A stretch of 64,000 nucleotides of DNA from Pterois miles. Taxonomy: Eukaryota > Chordata > Actinopteri > Perciformes > Scorpaenidae. The notes beneath the pieces were generated by a model that was not told the origin of the DNA, did not search any database, and was given only the letters and a program-made list of their open reading frames with translations. The DNA lies in the NCBI GenBank assembly GCA_947000775.1, contig CAMQGK010000327.1, positions 14,028,501 through 14,092,500 on the forward strand, read 5' to 3'. How positions within the stretch are numbered: the stretch's first letter is position 1; each line of letters starts with the position of its first letter. The position numbers and the translations under genes are program-made. Shown here one piece after another: positions 20,166 to 34,325 of this stretch.

Positions 20166-21756
20166 GAAAAACAAACTGAGCCTTTGGTTCCCAAAAAAAC
20201 AGTGTCTGGTTGGAGCCCGTCATCAGATATCCGTTTCAGATATCTACAGCAAGCTGCTCACATAGTTTTATTTCAATAACTTGTTTTTAATTAATTGTTT
20301 GAGGTCCAAAGAAAAAATGTCCAAAATCTCATGAAAAACAAATCAAAGATGAGAGAAAGGTGCAACAGGTGAAACAAATAAATGCAAATTTGTGCAGCAC
20401 AACTTTTTTCATCCCCCATTAATCATCTCACCACCTCTCAGATTCATCTTGTGATGCTCCTATGGAGAATGCTTGATTTTGGCAGGTTCCTGCTCCTTAA
20501 AAATCATGCATAAATACAATTTAATGATGAATAAATACATTTAAACATGAATTTAAAATATATAAAAAAGTGCAAAAATAAAAATAGTAAAAGTTAATAA
20601 AAAATAAATAGATAAAATGGATAATGAAATAGTCAATAGGATAGGGCAACTTTAAATAAAGAGGTTAAAACCAGTACACATACACCGGCTACAACAGTAA
20701 AATGCTGCTTACACACTGTTGCACCAATGGAGCAAACAGACACGTAACCTGATGCATTCCAGCCGGCTCTCGCGTTACGAACACCAAAAAAGTCTGATAA
20801 GTCTCCTGCCTCATGTAGGCCACAAACACTCGGCAGCTCTGCCTGGGTTTTGATTCGAAAACAGAATGAAACTGCAGAGGACACACACAAATGATTTATA
20901 AATGATCGTATCAGCAGTTAAAGACGAGCTTTCATGGTATACTGGTGCCAAAAACTAACTTCCAAATTCAGTGAATTCACTGGGTCAGTGCAAATCACAG
21001 AGAAGAGGATTTCTGCTCCGAGATCGTTTTGAATCCAATCATTTCACAGGGGCAGCATTCAGGCACCAATCATATATGGAGCTAACACTGGGGGGCACTA
21101 GTCTCCTGTGCTTCTTCTACTAATTGCAGTGATTCAGTTGTGACTCTCACCCTTCTTTTGCTGCCACCTCCCCAACCAACCAGGAGCAACCAAATCCTCC
21201 AGAGAGCTCCTTTAAACCAGCCGCCTCTTCATTTTAACTGCTGGATCAAATCCTTCATTTCTCTCATCTACATGTGACACATTGCTAAAACAAAAAGGAT
21301 CTGTTTTTCCTGTTTAGACAGCATTACATAAAGACTCATTTAAAACAGAGCAATAAAATAAAAACTTGACACAATCGCATGAACATGATATTCGAAGGGA
21401 CATGCAGCTTTTCTGTGACAAATACACATTTTCAGTCTGTTCTCTGCTGATTGGTGCGTCAGTCAACACGGGCCGGGTTTGCACTGCCTGCTCAGATCTG
21501 ATGAGATTGCTCTCACCTGTTCATGAGATCTTAGGCGGATTTGAATGGATGGCACAACAAACAAAGTCACATTTGAGCAGGCAGTTGAACTGTGGCCTGT
21601 GTTGACACACCAATCAGTGTGAAGCCCAGTGTGAGGCTGCATTTAACACAGATCTAATGGTCTCGGCGCTGTCCAAACACCAACGACACATGAGGCTGGA
21701 GCCACATGGAGCAGAATGTGTGCAGAGCAGAGAGCTGTGTCCAGACCATCGTACAC

Positions 21757-22620
21757 AGGATGGAGGGAGGAATGGAGAGAGGGAAAGAAGGAAGGAAGGA
21801 AGGAAAGAAGAGACAGAAGGAAAGTCAAGTCAGTTTTATTTAGCCTGATATCACAAATTTGCCTTAAGGGGCTTTACAATCAGTACAGGATGGATGGATG
21901 GATGGATGGATAGATGGATGGAAGGCCAGATAGATTGGAATAATGGAAGGAAAGAAGGAAGGAGGAAAGAAGAAAAGGAGGAAGGAAGGACAGAAGAAAA
22001 GGCTGAAGGAAGGGGGGAAAAGACAGAAGCTGGATACACAGATATACATTTGATAAATTGAAGTAAGGAGGGAAGGAAAGAATGAAAGGTGGATGAAAGG
22101 AAGGAAGGAAGGAAGGATGGAAGGAAGGTGGGAAAAAGAGAGGGTGATGACTGAGAATAGATAGACAGATGAAAGTAAGGAGGGAAGGAAAGAAGGAAAG
22201 GTGGAAGAATGAAAGGGGAAAGGAAGGATGGAGGAAAGAAAAGAGAAGACAAGAAGAAAGTAAGGAAGGAAGGAAGGAAAAATGACAGAAGATGGATAGA
22301 CAGATTTGATAGGTTAAAGTATGGAGGGAAGGAAAGAAGGAAGAGAAAAGGGAAAGGAAGGATGGAGGAAAGAAAAGAAGAAAGAAAGGAAGGAAGGTAA
22401 GAAAGAGAAGATGATAGACAGACATACTGTAGATAGATACCTAGATGAAAGTAAGGAGGAAAGGAAAGAAAGAAAGGGTGAGGAAAGAAAGGGGAAAGGA
22501 AGGATGGAGGAAAGAAAAGGACAGTAAGCAAGGACAAATAGACAGATTGGAAGAAAGAAAGGAAGGACATAAGGTTGATAGGAAAGGAAAGAAAGATGGA
22601 CAGACGGATGGATGGATAGT
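21757..22620. repeat. Long GGAA/GAAA/GGAT polypurine microsatellite
   Basis: About 860 bp in which the plus strand is almost wholly G and A, built from GGAA, GAAG, GGAT and GATA units with a few interruptions such as a short unique stretch near 21825-21880. Internal blocks recur, such as GGAAAGGAAGGATGGAGGAA. Very long open frames on the minus strand here are Ser/Phe/Pro/Leu-rich artefacts of the repeat. Confidence 0.95.
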
Positions 22621-23840
22621 AGAGTCTGTTCTGTGTCTCGGAGCAGACCGACTGTGACAGCTCTGTTTTGTCAGACGGCTACGATGCTCTTTGGGGCTTT
22701 TGGGACTGGGGATCACAGCAGGAAATGCTCTGGTGTCACTGGAGAAGGAGAGATGTAGCCATCATGTGAGTCTCTCTTTCCACTGCATGAAGTTGTGAAT
22801 TACTGCTTCCCGGCCGTTCGGGCCACAGAAGGATTTATTTAGAGAACTGAGACGGTGGTTTGAGTGGGGCCTCGGAGAGCTCCGGTGTAGGTCTGGAGGT
22901 CTGTGTCACTTCATGCCTCTTCGTTTCTAATTTACAACCCTCCTGAAGCTGCTAATGTAGAGTGTCAGCAGGACGTATGGCTGATGGAGGACTCCCACAG
23001 TGGCTCACACTATACACTGGGACTGCATGTGCTACTGTAAGACAGGCTGCACTGTGCTCCATTTAATATCAGCTAGTCCAGCTGTGTCAAGACAGGGATC
23101 CTGTATTATTTCAGTAAAATTAAGAATCCTGACACAACATTTTGATTTACTGTGAGGGCCAAAACAGCGTTGCATTGGATTTCACAATGACTTGTTTAGC
23201 AAATGAGTGCGATACAAAAGGCACAGCTGCAGTCAATCTAAGTCAATGGACATAATTAAGTGAATAAATGACTGTTATCCATAGTTAATTTAATATATTA
23301 CACAACTGTAGCAGAGAGCACAAAACTGCAGATGAATTTATCCTTATTAGAGTCAAGGTTTACATTAGCTGTGTCTACAATGAGCACTCCATTACTGAAT
23401 AATAAATAATCTCAGAGAAACTTCTGTCTAAATATAATCCACAAGGAGCTTAATTGATTGTGCATCATCAACTTGAACTGCTGCAGACATACCTAAACCA
23501 CATTCATTTGAAATGGTCCAGGGTACTTGAGTTATTTTCATCTGCAGCTCTGTCGTAGTTTGTCTTCAAAATAACCAGATCAAAGGAAAATTAAGTCTAG
23601 TCTGGCTTCACTTTGGATCTGTGACATAGGTTAACTGACAAATCCAGTTTTACTTAATGCTACTACAGTGGGACACCTAATACAGCACCTGTAATCAAAT
23701 AGAAATACACAGGTTTAATGTGTGGAGCCTCAATTAATATATATGGCATTATGTATTTCCTCCTAAAAACGACCAGAGCAATACAACTTTGCAGCTGTCA
23801 GAACTTTATGGCTGAAGTTAAACTATCCTCAAACCACAGC

Positions 23841-24805
23841 AGGGTTATTATAGTAAACTAAAACTAAAATGAAAAGCAGTGAATACATTTTTGTAAAATG
23901 AAACTAAATAAAAAAATAATCCTTAAAGACAAACTAAACAACCTATTTTTCTTAGTTAAAAAAAATGATAAAATTCAATTAAAATCAATATAAATGAATT
24001 TAATTAATTATTTTTTTTTTTTTTTTTTTTTTAAAAAAACTAAAACGTGATGCAACTGAAAAAAGTCAGCATGAATTTCTGGCAGCTCTCCTGATATTGA
24101 ACCACAGAAGCTGAATGGACAGTAGAGGGAGCTATGTCGCAGTTGCTTCACATCGGACAGTAAAGTAGAGCAAAGACAAAATATGAACACTATGGCGATT
24201 CCTACACATCCCTCCAACCATGGATTTTAAATATACGAATATAGCTACAGACTCCTGGGAACTAAAATTAAAATTACAGAAAAACTAAAACTACATATTT
24301 AAAAACTAAACCTTTCTGAAAAACTGAAACTATACTAAAACTATATTTCCAAGATAGATGAAGATGAAAATAAAGCAAAAATCGATAGAAATTCATTTCA
24401 TTTTTTTTTTTGTTTTCATTTTTGGCTATAATGTGATGCAACCGAAAAAATCAGTGTGAATTTGCGACATCTCTCCTGACAGACTTAATGTTCCAGTAGA
24501 TGGAGCTATGCCACAAATGATTCACACTGGACACAAAAATATAGGAAAGACTAAACATTAACATTATGGTCATTCCTACGCATTACTCCAACCATGGATT
24601 TCGTATATACATATATAGCTACATACTTCTGGGAACTACAACTAAAATTACAGAAAAACTAAAACTAAATATATAAAAACTAAGAAAAACTGGAACTAAA
24701 CTAGCAAACAGTCTGAAAACTAACTAACACTAAACTAAAATTAAATCAAAAAGTCAAAACTTAAATAAAATAAAAACTAACTGAAAATTCAAAACTATTA
24801 TAGCT
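23841..24805. repeat. A-rich element with internal 386-bp tandem duplication
   Basis: Two related blocks begin at GTGATGCAAC (24047) and GTGATGCAAC (24433), a spacing of 386 bp. Each continues through a CCAACCATGGATTT word and then ACTAAAAT/ACTAAAAC-rich sequence. The whole is framed by ACTAAAAC-rich arms and begins near TTATTATAGTAAACTA. It includes a 22-base T-run at 24011-24032. It is probably a dispersed fish element that duplicated internally; there is no coding. Confidence 0.7.
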
Positions 24806-26232
24806 TGGACCGGAGTGTCCACTTCCCCAGGTGCTAGTTGCTAGGAATGCCGGTCTGACCGCCTTCTAGCAGCTTCTAGCTTTATGATGGGTTCTTCAAT
24901 TAAACGTCAATTATCGAGCCAGAAGTTATAAAATGAATTTAAAGGTTATCAGGAGAAAACAGTGATGCACTTGCTCAATATGCTAATATAACTCTTAGAG
25001 TGTTCAAATGCTGTCTCTGAACAAATTAACTTTTTTCCTATTTTACTCAAAATCCATCCAGCTGTCACACCATTGTGTCACATTAACCAACAAAAACTGG
25101 AATACATAACAGCACCCGCACTGATAATGAAAGCCAATATTGCATTCATCCATACTGCAAGCTTGTAAAATGACACTCCGCTAGTTTTCAACAATACTCA
25201 GACGGCTGAGTCACCAAACTGAATTTTCAAGTTGTTTCAAGTTAATTCAGTCGAACACACAGCGCTGACCAAGACCCAAAGCTGTGTGACTCTCCAATTA
25301 GTCTAACTTGATATGTTACTTGGACAGATCTGTGAATGCTTTCAGGTCTGGTTTCCAATGATGAAACAGTTTTGTTAAAATTAGGGACTGCAACTTTGGA
25401 ATAGCTTAATTAAGGGAATTTAAATAAGACATCCTGTTTCAGTAAGGATTTTGACTGTGCTGACTCAGTTTAACAAGCATCTGATTTTATCACCCCCTTT
25501 TTAGTGTTTCTCTGCCCAAACATGAAAAAAGTCGGTATTTTCACTGTAGAAACTAAACCAATTAATTAGAGTCTGCAGATGAATCTGATTCGGACTTTTC
25601 TGATGATGTTAGGATGCTGAGTTTGGGACGTTGGAGCTGAGTCGGAGTGGAGTGTCATGATACCGCAGAAGGATTGAGGGAAAGTTTCTTCGAAGCCGTG
25701 GCAGTGTGACAGGCTGGCTGCATGCTGCCTAATGGAGCTCTATGAAATCCCTCAGGGTCATCAGGGAAAAATCTCCTCATGTATTCCTACTGCATGCATG
25801 TCTAATAATGCTGAGGTTTTACATGGAATGAGAGTAATTAACTTATGATATTTGTTAATGTAGTTTCACCAAATAATCCAACATGGACTTTGCAGAAAAG
25901 ACAGAAAATAGAGTTTTATTTATGTCTATATGAGCAGGCAATTCACTGCTCATCATTATTACCATTACAGTATTTATGAGGAATGCAGAAACAATGGGCT
26001 TCATGCATCAACATTCACAGTCAAAGAAGTCAACACCAGATGCACAAAACGTTTTTAACCATCCATATATCCATATCTGCTCCACCCAGGTGTGCTGAAT
26101 GATGAATCCCACTTGAATTATTAATTGGAGGCTGACTGTTTATTGGTACCATAGGTAACGCCCCCTAAACACTACATCAGGGCAGGTGATCCCTACCAAA
26201 GTGTAGTTGGGATTTCTTTAAGGACTATTAAT

Positions 26233-26234
<2 letters not shown>

Positions 26235-26283
<49 letters not shown>
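26235..26283. repeat. (TG)n microsatellite
   Basis: About 24 uninterrupted TG units. Confidence 0.97.
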
Positions 26284-26285
<2 letters not shown>

Positions 26286-28739
26286 CCATATGTCAGACGT
26301 TTATTCTGCTGCCTGTAAGCTAGGAAGCCTACCACTAACATACTTCCACCAGCTTTGATAACTCTAATGTCATGTTTAGTACCATTCTGTGTTCACTATC
26401 AAAAGACTAAAGCTACTGTCAAAAAAAAACAAAAAAATGTAAATTGTAAACAATCTTGATTAAAAGGATAAAAGCATTCAGGAGATGAAGACAGACTGTC
26501 CTCATCAGAGCTCTGTAATCCCTGTGACTGACCAGGACACATCTTCTGGGCAGGCAGACCAAAACTTCAGAATAACCTCTTATCTGAGAAACCATGCTGC
26601 TTTCTCTTTGCCTTCCTGTTTTTACTTTTGCTCTCTTTTGGTCTAAGCTTGCTCTTTGCTTGGCTGAAGATGTGCAACAATAGGAGTTAAAACCTCCAAA
26701 AAAAAAAGGTTAGCAAAGGCTAAACCAGGAGCTCTCTTCCAATACAAACTTTTTCAAATCCTCACCGGTCAACTTCCTCATCACTGCAAGATCCAGACTT
26801 CAGCTCAGCACATTTAACTCCTTTCTACTTCTACAAAACCTTCGTCAGCTTGCTTTAAAACCCCGGTGCTTTCACAACTGTTCAATTCAGAACTAAGCTG
26901 TTGTATCATTGATTTGACTCCCTGCTTCTCAGATAACAGTCATATTAAATGTTTATCTGTTTATCAATAGATAACCCTGCATCATTCATTTGAGTCATTC
27001 ATTAGCCATAGCCTCGTTTACCAGTTTCCTATTTCCCTCTTGTGTCTTGTTAGTAAAATGTTGTAATTGTAATCTTTAGTACTTACAGCTGTAGTGTTAA
27101 TAATAAATGTGTATGTAATTAAAAGCTGAACTTGGTGTTTTCTTCAGTCACTTAACCATTAAGATTACTAATAATCATTTTCATTAACCTCTCGTGTGGC
27201 CCACATTTGCCTATTATGCTACATATTCCAATGTTATCGCTGAACAAATAATTATATGTTTGAGTTGTGTACAATAATAATTCATTATTCTCCTTTTAGA
27301 TCATAAAACTATTTGAGTGCAAAATACCATCAACAGGCAGACAAAGACCACAGAACACATCGGACCAAGGGAGGGTCATAACTTTAAGGCATGCTGACAA
27401 GGTGGGCTCCGTATGCATTGAACAGACTAAGCCTACTGTATATGTTGTTGCTGTTTGTTAAATGTTACTGGAATTTAAACAATGTAAAAGTGATTTTACA
27501 GAGTGTCACAACTGGCATTTCCAGGAAAATTGAAAAGCTTTGAAGAGCAGTGTGTTGGCCATGCAACATCATCCAGGGGATTTTATAATCTTAATTGGGG
27601 TCAATGGACCAATATTTCTTTAGCCCACACATTTAATAATCTAATAATTACTGCATAAAATTTACTCTTACATAAGAGAAGAGAAAAAATAAGAAAACAC
27701 TGGTGAATCCCTAAAATGAATTGGTACTAACAAAATAAGAGCAAACTGTGGATATCAACAAAAGTAATATAATTTGTTTGTATATCAATTCCTGTATTAG
27801 GCCCACCGTTCTTCTGACTATATAATAAAATTAATGTGACAAAAATGACAAAACAGTCTCCAGTCCAATATGGCAGATGATCAAGGCAATAGGAGTGACA
27901 TCATTGTAAACTAGTGTAAAGGAAATGAAGCCATTGCGAGAGACAAGAGTCGGTACAAGGACTCATCTGTGACGAGGCCATGTAGCCATTTGCTGTCAGA
28001 TGCTCCCTGTCAAAAACTGGGCAGAAAAGATTTGAGTTTGGGCCTTTTCTTCCCTGACAGAATGTATTCAAACAGAGAAAATGGATTTCACATAAGCCGT
28101 GACAACCACAGAACAATAACTGACAGTGGCATTTCACTGCTGGTATGGCTCTGACAAGAGGAGCCACCGCTGCCACCATCCAGTGGTCAAATGTCAGCCT
28201 GCTCCTCCATCACACAGCCTGCTTTGTCAAAAATCTCAAATATGGAAGTTTGAGCATTTGTCTGGAATAATATGATTATCTCATAATTAAATGCATTATA
28301 CTGTACATTGTATTTTGCCTTACACGGTACATGCAGGGATACAGGAAAATATCCAGGGCTTCAAACAACACTAAGAGCTGGTAACTATCAATGATGATCA
28401 TTGATCATGACAGATTTTTGTATTTACATGTTTACATCCTTGGTTTTTGTCACTGGTTTGACAATGAGGGCTTATTTTGCTCCTTCATATTACCAGACCA
28501 CTGTCAATCAAATGTGATCAAATGTGACCCAGTTTGTGCGTATTAAACTCATTAATATTGCCTGCATTAAGGATGCTTTGTTTTTTTTTTTAATATAACT
28601 TTTATTCCGATTCTTAATAAAATGCAATGTTATAGAGAATACTTGACACATGTGAAACCAAGTCATCATGGGCTTTAACTCTGTTGTCCAATGATTATTC
28701 AGAGGACTTTCAAAATGTTTAATAGCAGGGACCAAAATC

Positions 28740-29045
28740 GCTGCAGTGGTTAGCACTCTTGCCTCATATCATAGCAAGAGGGTCGAAGGTTCAAATCCGG
28801 CTTGGGGCTCTTCTGTGTGGAGTTTGCATGTTCTCCCTGTGTAAGCGTGGCTTTTCTCCACAGTCCAAAGACATGCAATTTAGGTTAATTGATGACTCTA
28901 AATTAGGTGCACCTTAGATGTGTATGTGAGTGGGAATGGTTGTCTGTCTGTATGTGCCCTGCAGTGGACTGGCGACCTGTCCAGGGTGAACCCCACCTTC
29001 GCCCAATGACAGCTGGGATCGGCTCCAGCTGGCATTGGATGGATG
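28740..29045 (+). mobile_element. tRNA-derived SINE-like element
   Basis: The head GCAGTGGTTAGCACTCTTGC resembles a pol III A box region, and GGTTCAAATCC some 45 bases later is a near-perfect B box. The body contains GGAGTTTGCATGTTCTCCCT, CAGTCCAAAGACATGCA, GGACTGGCGACCTGTCCAGG and ATGACAGCTGGGATCGGCTC, and it ends in ATGGATGGA. I recall this as one of the most common dispersed repeats in fish. It is not a functional tRNA gene: the tRNA fold is degenerate. Confidence 0.8.
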
Positions 29046-30229
29046 GAGCTACTGAAGAAGGGCACTTGGGGAGTGCAGACTTCCATCAAGGCCAAATGCC
29101 ATATCTCACAATGCTAACAACAGAGAAACAGAGAAAATAATTTGTGAATCAGATTCAGATTCATTCTAAAATGTAATGGGTTCTTCCTTGGCCCATTCAC
29201 CCTTCTACTGGGATTCATGAAAATCAGGCTGGTAGTTTTTCCATAATCCTGCTGACAAACAGACAAGCGGAACGGAAAACATAACGTCCTTGGAAGAGGT
29301 AATACTCCTCTTGGAACTCCATGGCAACCTGGCCAGCAGAGAGATCTTGACAAGACTCAAATATTTTGCATGTACATTTTGTTTTTCATGCACATTTCTT
29401 GTCAACCACTTAGAACTGATGAGCTTTTCTTTGGCTGGACTGAGGGGCAGCATCCAGACAGGGAAGACAGTAAGAACAAATAAACTGATGACAAAGGACA
29501 ACATTGGTCTGTAGCTGAGCAGAGGATGGACGCCTGCTGCTACACAACTACAGCTTTTAGTCATTCTTTTGTACCAACAGCTATGCGCCAACTGCGAGGG
29601 AACAAAAGCAGGACACCTGCAGTGTCCAAGTGAAAAATCCTGCGCTGTATTTTAGATTTCTACCCTTGGAAATATTATGTTATTTTTTTCTGTATTACAA
29701 TACGCTTCCTCCGGGGTGATACAGAGAATAAACCAGCATGTGTTCACACATTCATATTCCAGTAGCCCACATGGCACCTCCTGTTAATTATGGTATGAGG
29801 ATAGCATATTCTTGTCTGAATCTGTAAACTGAATGTTTGACTGTCACACCTGCTGAAAATACAAGGTTCCTTTTGCACTATCATACCTGGCTTTCTTTAT
29901 ATTTTATGTAAATCAGTGCAGATATTTGTAATCACATTCCACACTAAATATATGGTGGTGAATCATATATAATTTTCATATAAATCTGCATTATGTAACT
30001 CTTTCTTTGTCCAGTATGTGTTTTGCATTTATTTTGCACGCTACGCGCTACACAGGAGGATAGCTCACGAGAAGAATGTATGCATTTTTTGGCCCCTCTG
30101 GTGTGAACTTGGCATGCGAGTCTCTGGCATAAACTAATATTCATCAGTTTTTATTATTTTTGCTCCTGCTTGAGTATTTATTTCTCTAAACTCTCTCCAT
30201 TTCTCTCTCCTTCTAAAAAATATTAATAT

Positions 30230-30600
30230 AATAATAATGATACATTATATTTGATGGGGCCTTACAGGACACCCAACAACACCTTTCAAAGATAAAATAA
30301 TACAGAAACAGATAAAAACGGCAGACATGATGAAAACACCAGCAGAGCAAACATAACAAGAGATATATGAGAGGGAATAAAACGTAACAGTGTTGAGGGA
30401 AGGACACAGAAAGATGGACACTACAGTGAACAGGCCAGTTTGAATAGGTGAGTTCTGAGGTGAGATTTGAATGTGTCAGTGTCAGACTGTTGGATGTGTT
30501 GAAGGAGGGATTTCCAGAGCCTGGGAGCAGTGCAGCTTAACGCCCTAGCACCCATGGGTGCTGACGCGTGAGTTTGGGGTGGACAGTCAGAAGATCAGCT
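30230..30600. repeat. Dispersed fish repeat
   Basis: Contains GGGCCTTACAGGACACCCAA, GAGGGAATAAAAC, TCCAGAGCCTGGGAGCAGTG and GGTGCTGACGCGTGAGTTTG, words I recall from a common teleost repeat. Edges are approximate and the class is unknown. Confidence 0.5.
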
Positions 30601-33000
30601 GTGCATGAGCACAGGGAACGGGATTCTCTCACTCACTGAAGGTCCTTTTTAGACACAACATGACAACTGCAACACTGTGCTCTGAAACGCTTTATTTCTA
30701 ACAGCTTGCGCTGCGCTGCAACAGCTTTAAGCTGCATGAAGCAAAGCTCAGCTTCAGGAGCTACATGCTGTGGCGAACGCAGCTTAAGGCTGATTTGCCT
30801 GTTTTATGGGTCAGAAAGAAAAGACATACCGGTAAGTTAGCGACTAGCCCAAAAGGCACATCGGCCCACTGCAAAAATGCTCGGTGTGCCAGGTGGCCAG
30901 TCCAGCCCTGGTTCTGTGTGCTGTATTTATGGTTTCATCCAGCAGAAAAAACGCATTTTGAAGCAGATGTTGAAAGTTGTACTACATTAGAACTCAGCAG
31001 CAGAAAGACACTGTGTGGATCCTGATTATGACATTGACTTTAAAATCATTTTCAAGTGACCTTCATTATATGGCTTCAATTGTGCGAATCGATGGTAAAT
31101 GGTGCAAAACCAGACAATGGCACAAAGCTCAGGAGTGACCTCTCATTCTTGGACATTCTGTGGCCTCATGCCACACGCTTGGAAACAGGGAATGGACAAT
31201 GACGGGACAAACGTTCGTCATAGCCAACTGACTCATTCTTTCCTTTATAAACCAGTGAGCTCTGATACATTTGTGAGGTAGTCTGTAGTAGGAGACAAAA
31301 GTATAAGCCAAGAGGAATCCAATATACTTCGGTAGGATTTGAAAGACTGCCATAAGTCAATGGATGGCACCTTCATTTAAATCAGATTGGGAGGAGATAA
31401 AACATGTTTGTACATTGCTGCCCTGGTCTATAGAGATGGTTCAACAAAATTTAGCAAAAAGCCAAAGAGAAGTGTCAGCAGAACACAGGGGTAGTTTGGG
31501 TAAGCCACCAAACACTCTCTGACATCTGAAGAGAATGTAGCCGCATTATGTTGTCTATAAGCACCATAATACAGAGCCATTATGTACAGTAAACAGCCAG
31601 AATGACCAATGCTCCAAGTCTGTTTAACCACGAGTGATTTGGATTAATCTTAGAGATAAAATCTGCCAAATTATGCACAGAAGAGATTGTAAGCTGATCC
31701 CAGAATGCAGCTGTGCCTTAGTGTTTCTGTGCTTTTGACCCAGCCTGAGCAGGAGGGCATCCAAAACACACACATCCAGTGATCCTTGACACCACAATTG
31801 TACGTCACCCGTTAACAGCTACTCCCACACCATATCTAGTGCCTCTCTTCCCACTGAGGTGTAGTGAAGTCCATGGTTAGTCATCAAAACAATGAATGGA
31901 GCCAAAAAGGAAAAACGAACTAATTATTTAGATAAATAAACCTATACTTGCCACTTATTTGACACAAATCCCTACCATGCACAGCCAATACTTCTCTCTG
32001 TGTGGTGTGTAACAGACAGCTTAAGCTGTCCTCTTTCAGAAGGCGCTGCAGGCACCACTGTGGCATATTAACGTCAGCAGAAGACCATGTGATTATCCCT
32101 CGCGGGACAAATGTGCTCAATCATATGCTTAGGTGGCATCATATGTGGCACACGTTCCCCTCCTCTTCACTTTTATGCTGAGATGAATTCCACTTTCTGC
32201 AAAGCACGCATGATAACAAATTCAAAATGTCAATGTCCGATGATTTATAACGCAGTCCTTAACTGAGAGGTTGTTCATCATGCCCAAACATTCATTGACA
32301 AGATGAAATGTCACATATTAATTCATGGCTCATAACTGCAGATTTTCCCCGTCTGTATCTCTCAAAATACTGCAGTATAAATAGTCCGATCAGTGACCAT
32401 CTTTTTTCAACGGGTGTCCTTGTGTGCCAGGTACTTTACGCAGGTGGAATCTAAAGGGCATATTATCTGATATCCAAAGACAGGAAACCATTTGTTGTGT
32501 TCATCCACAAGAGAGACAAAACCGACAAAACACAGGAGAGTGAATTACTGGTTCAACCTATCAGGGGAGAATGTTTGAATAAATCTGAGATTGCTGTGAT
32601 GTTCCTGATTTCTAAATACAAACTCTACGACTGTACACACTGTACAAATGTAGCACGCAACATCACAATAAAGCAAGTTCCCTGTAATATTTTATGCAAA
32701 ATAAAAATGCATATTTTCAAAGTGCTTTTTGGTGTACTGTTTGAATTGCCTTTCAATATTAGTGTTCCACAAAAAGCCAGTGAAAAATGTTTTTGGTTTG
32801 TTTTAATGCTGTGTTAACAAAATATGAGTCCAAAAAAATGCTGTTCAGTAGTTCCGATCCCCTGAATAAAATATTGCATGTGCTGTTTCAACTATAAAAC
32901 CCGATAACTCATGCACAAGCTGGAATGATCAAAAGCAGGCTGCTCTGTTCCTTTGAGGGGTTTCTTTTCTCTGGATTTTCCTCAGGGTGAGCGTAGGAGT

Positions 33001-33022
33001 TTTTTTTTTTTTTTTTTTTTTT
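33001..33022. repeat. Poly(T) run
   Basis: Twenty-two consecutive T residues. Confidence 0.95.
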
Positions 33023-34039
33023 CATGACTGCCGTGATTGAGGCTTTGCGAGCAGATGAAATTACAATAATGCGCCGTGTGTTTTTAAAACTGCACTCATG
33101 TCCTTCGTAAGGCTCATCCTCCATACAGCGGAGTGCATTACCAGCCTCAATTTGATGTCTTAAGGATTTGGCTCATGGGAGAAGTGATTTTCCTCAGTGA
33201 AGAATGTCGTATGTCACAAATACGATGCGGTCAAAAGCATTTTTGTCAAAGAACAAGACAAAAATCTGTTGTGTTTAGTCACATATTTCAATCCCAGTGA
33301 GTCTGCTTCCTTCAGGAGTGTGTCACAAGGCATTAGAACATTTCCATAATTAATTGCTGAAGACAGGGGGGCTATTAAATTGGACACCCTGTGAGCAATT
33401 AGATCAAAGTTGTCATGTGCTGAGAAGAGCTTTAGTGCCCCCGCTGTGTTTGTACAGTATATCAAGGTCATATGGCTGACCTGGCTCAAGGCTGGCTTTT
33501 GTAATTCCCCTTTGAAATATTTTTGTTCCTAATGTTTTTACACTGGGTTTTACAATGTGAATCTTACATATGTTACTATCTAATCAAGGCTTTAGCCCAG
33601 AGCTGTCAACCTCTCCATGTACTGATAAGATATATAGTAGCTTGTAATGTGTATGTACTCAGAACCGATGTGAATTTCTAATGTCTCTGCAGCACTATAA
33701 AAAAAAAAATCCCCAACAAAGTATATCCATACAATTACCAGGTAAAGGAATCGTTTCTGTTTTGAATGATCCTGATGTACATGTGTTAAGTGTCAGTGAT
33801 GCTGTGAGGGTAGATGCACGCAACCCATCAAAATGCAATTTGTATTGCCAGTATTATGACATCTAGAGATCCCAAATCTAGAGTCTAATTTCTGAGGACT
33901 GCAAGACCTTTATTCATCTGTAGTATTTTTAAACACTCACAGAGTTGCGATAAACAAACGTGTTAGCTGAAGTCAGTCAGCTGATTAAAGGACAGATTGA
34001 CAGAAATGGTCCAAATGTAATTCTACTAGAATCAGAAAA

Positions 34040-34325
34040 TTAAAGGAACAGTTCCACATTTGGAGGCATTTGGTTTCTTGCAGAGAGCTAGATGAGAAGA
34101 TCAATATCACTTTCATTTCTTTACACTAAATATGAAAATACAGCCAGCAGCCGCATATCTTAGCTTAGCATAAAGACTGAAAATGCTGAAAAGCTCACCA
34201 TGTTATACTTGTTTGTGGGATCCAAAAACAACGTCAAAAATGACAGTTTATGTTGTTTTTACTATTTCTTGGCCAGGTACAACTTCTTGGTGTCTCTGCT
34301 GGCTGCCTAGCAGAAACAACAATAC
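34040..34325. repeat. Dispersed fish repeat
   Basis: Contains AAAGGAACAGTTCCACATTT, GAGAGCTAGATGAGAAGATC, TATCTTAGCTTAGCATAAAG and TATTTCTTGGCCAGGTA in the order I remember for an abundant teleost repeat. No coding. Confidence 0.55.

Noticed and set aside
21851..22570. Open frames up to 239 codons, rich in Ser, Phe, Pro and Leu
   Set aside because: They are translations of the GGAA/GAAA polypurine microsatellite; composition and repetition explain their length.
28740..28815. Possible tRNA gene
   Set aside because: The A- and B-box words are there, but the cloverleaf is degenerate and the sequence continues into a SINE body.
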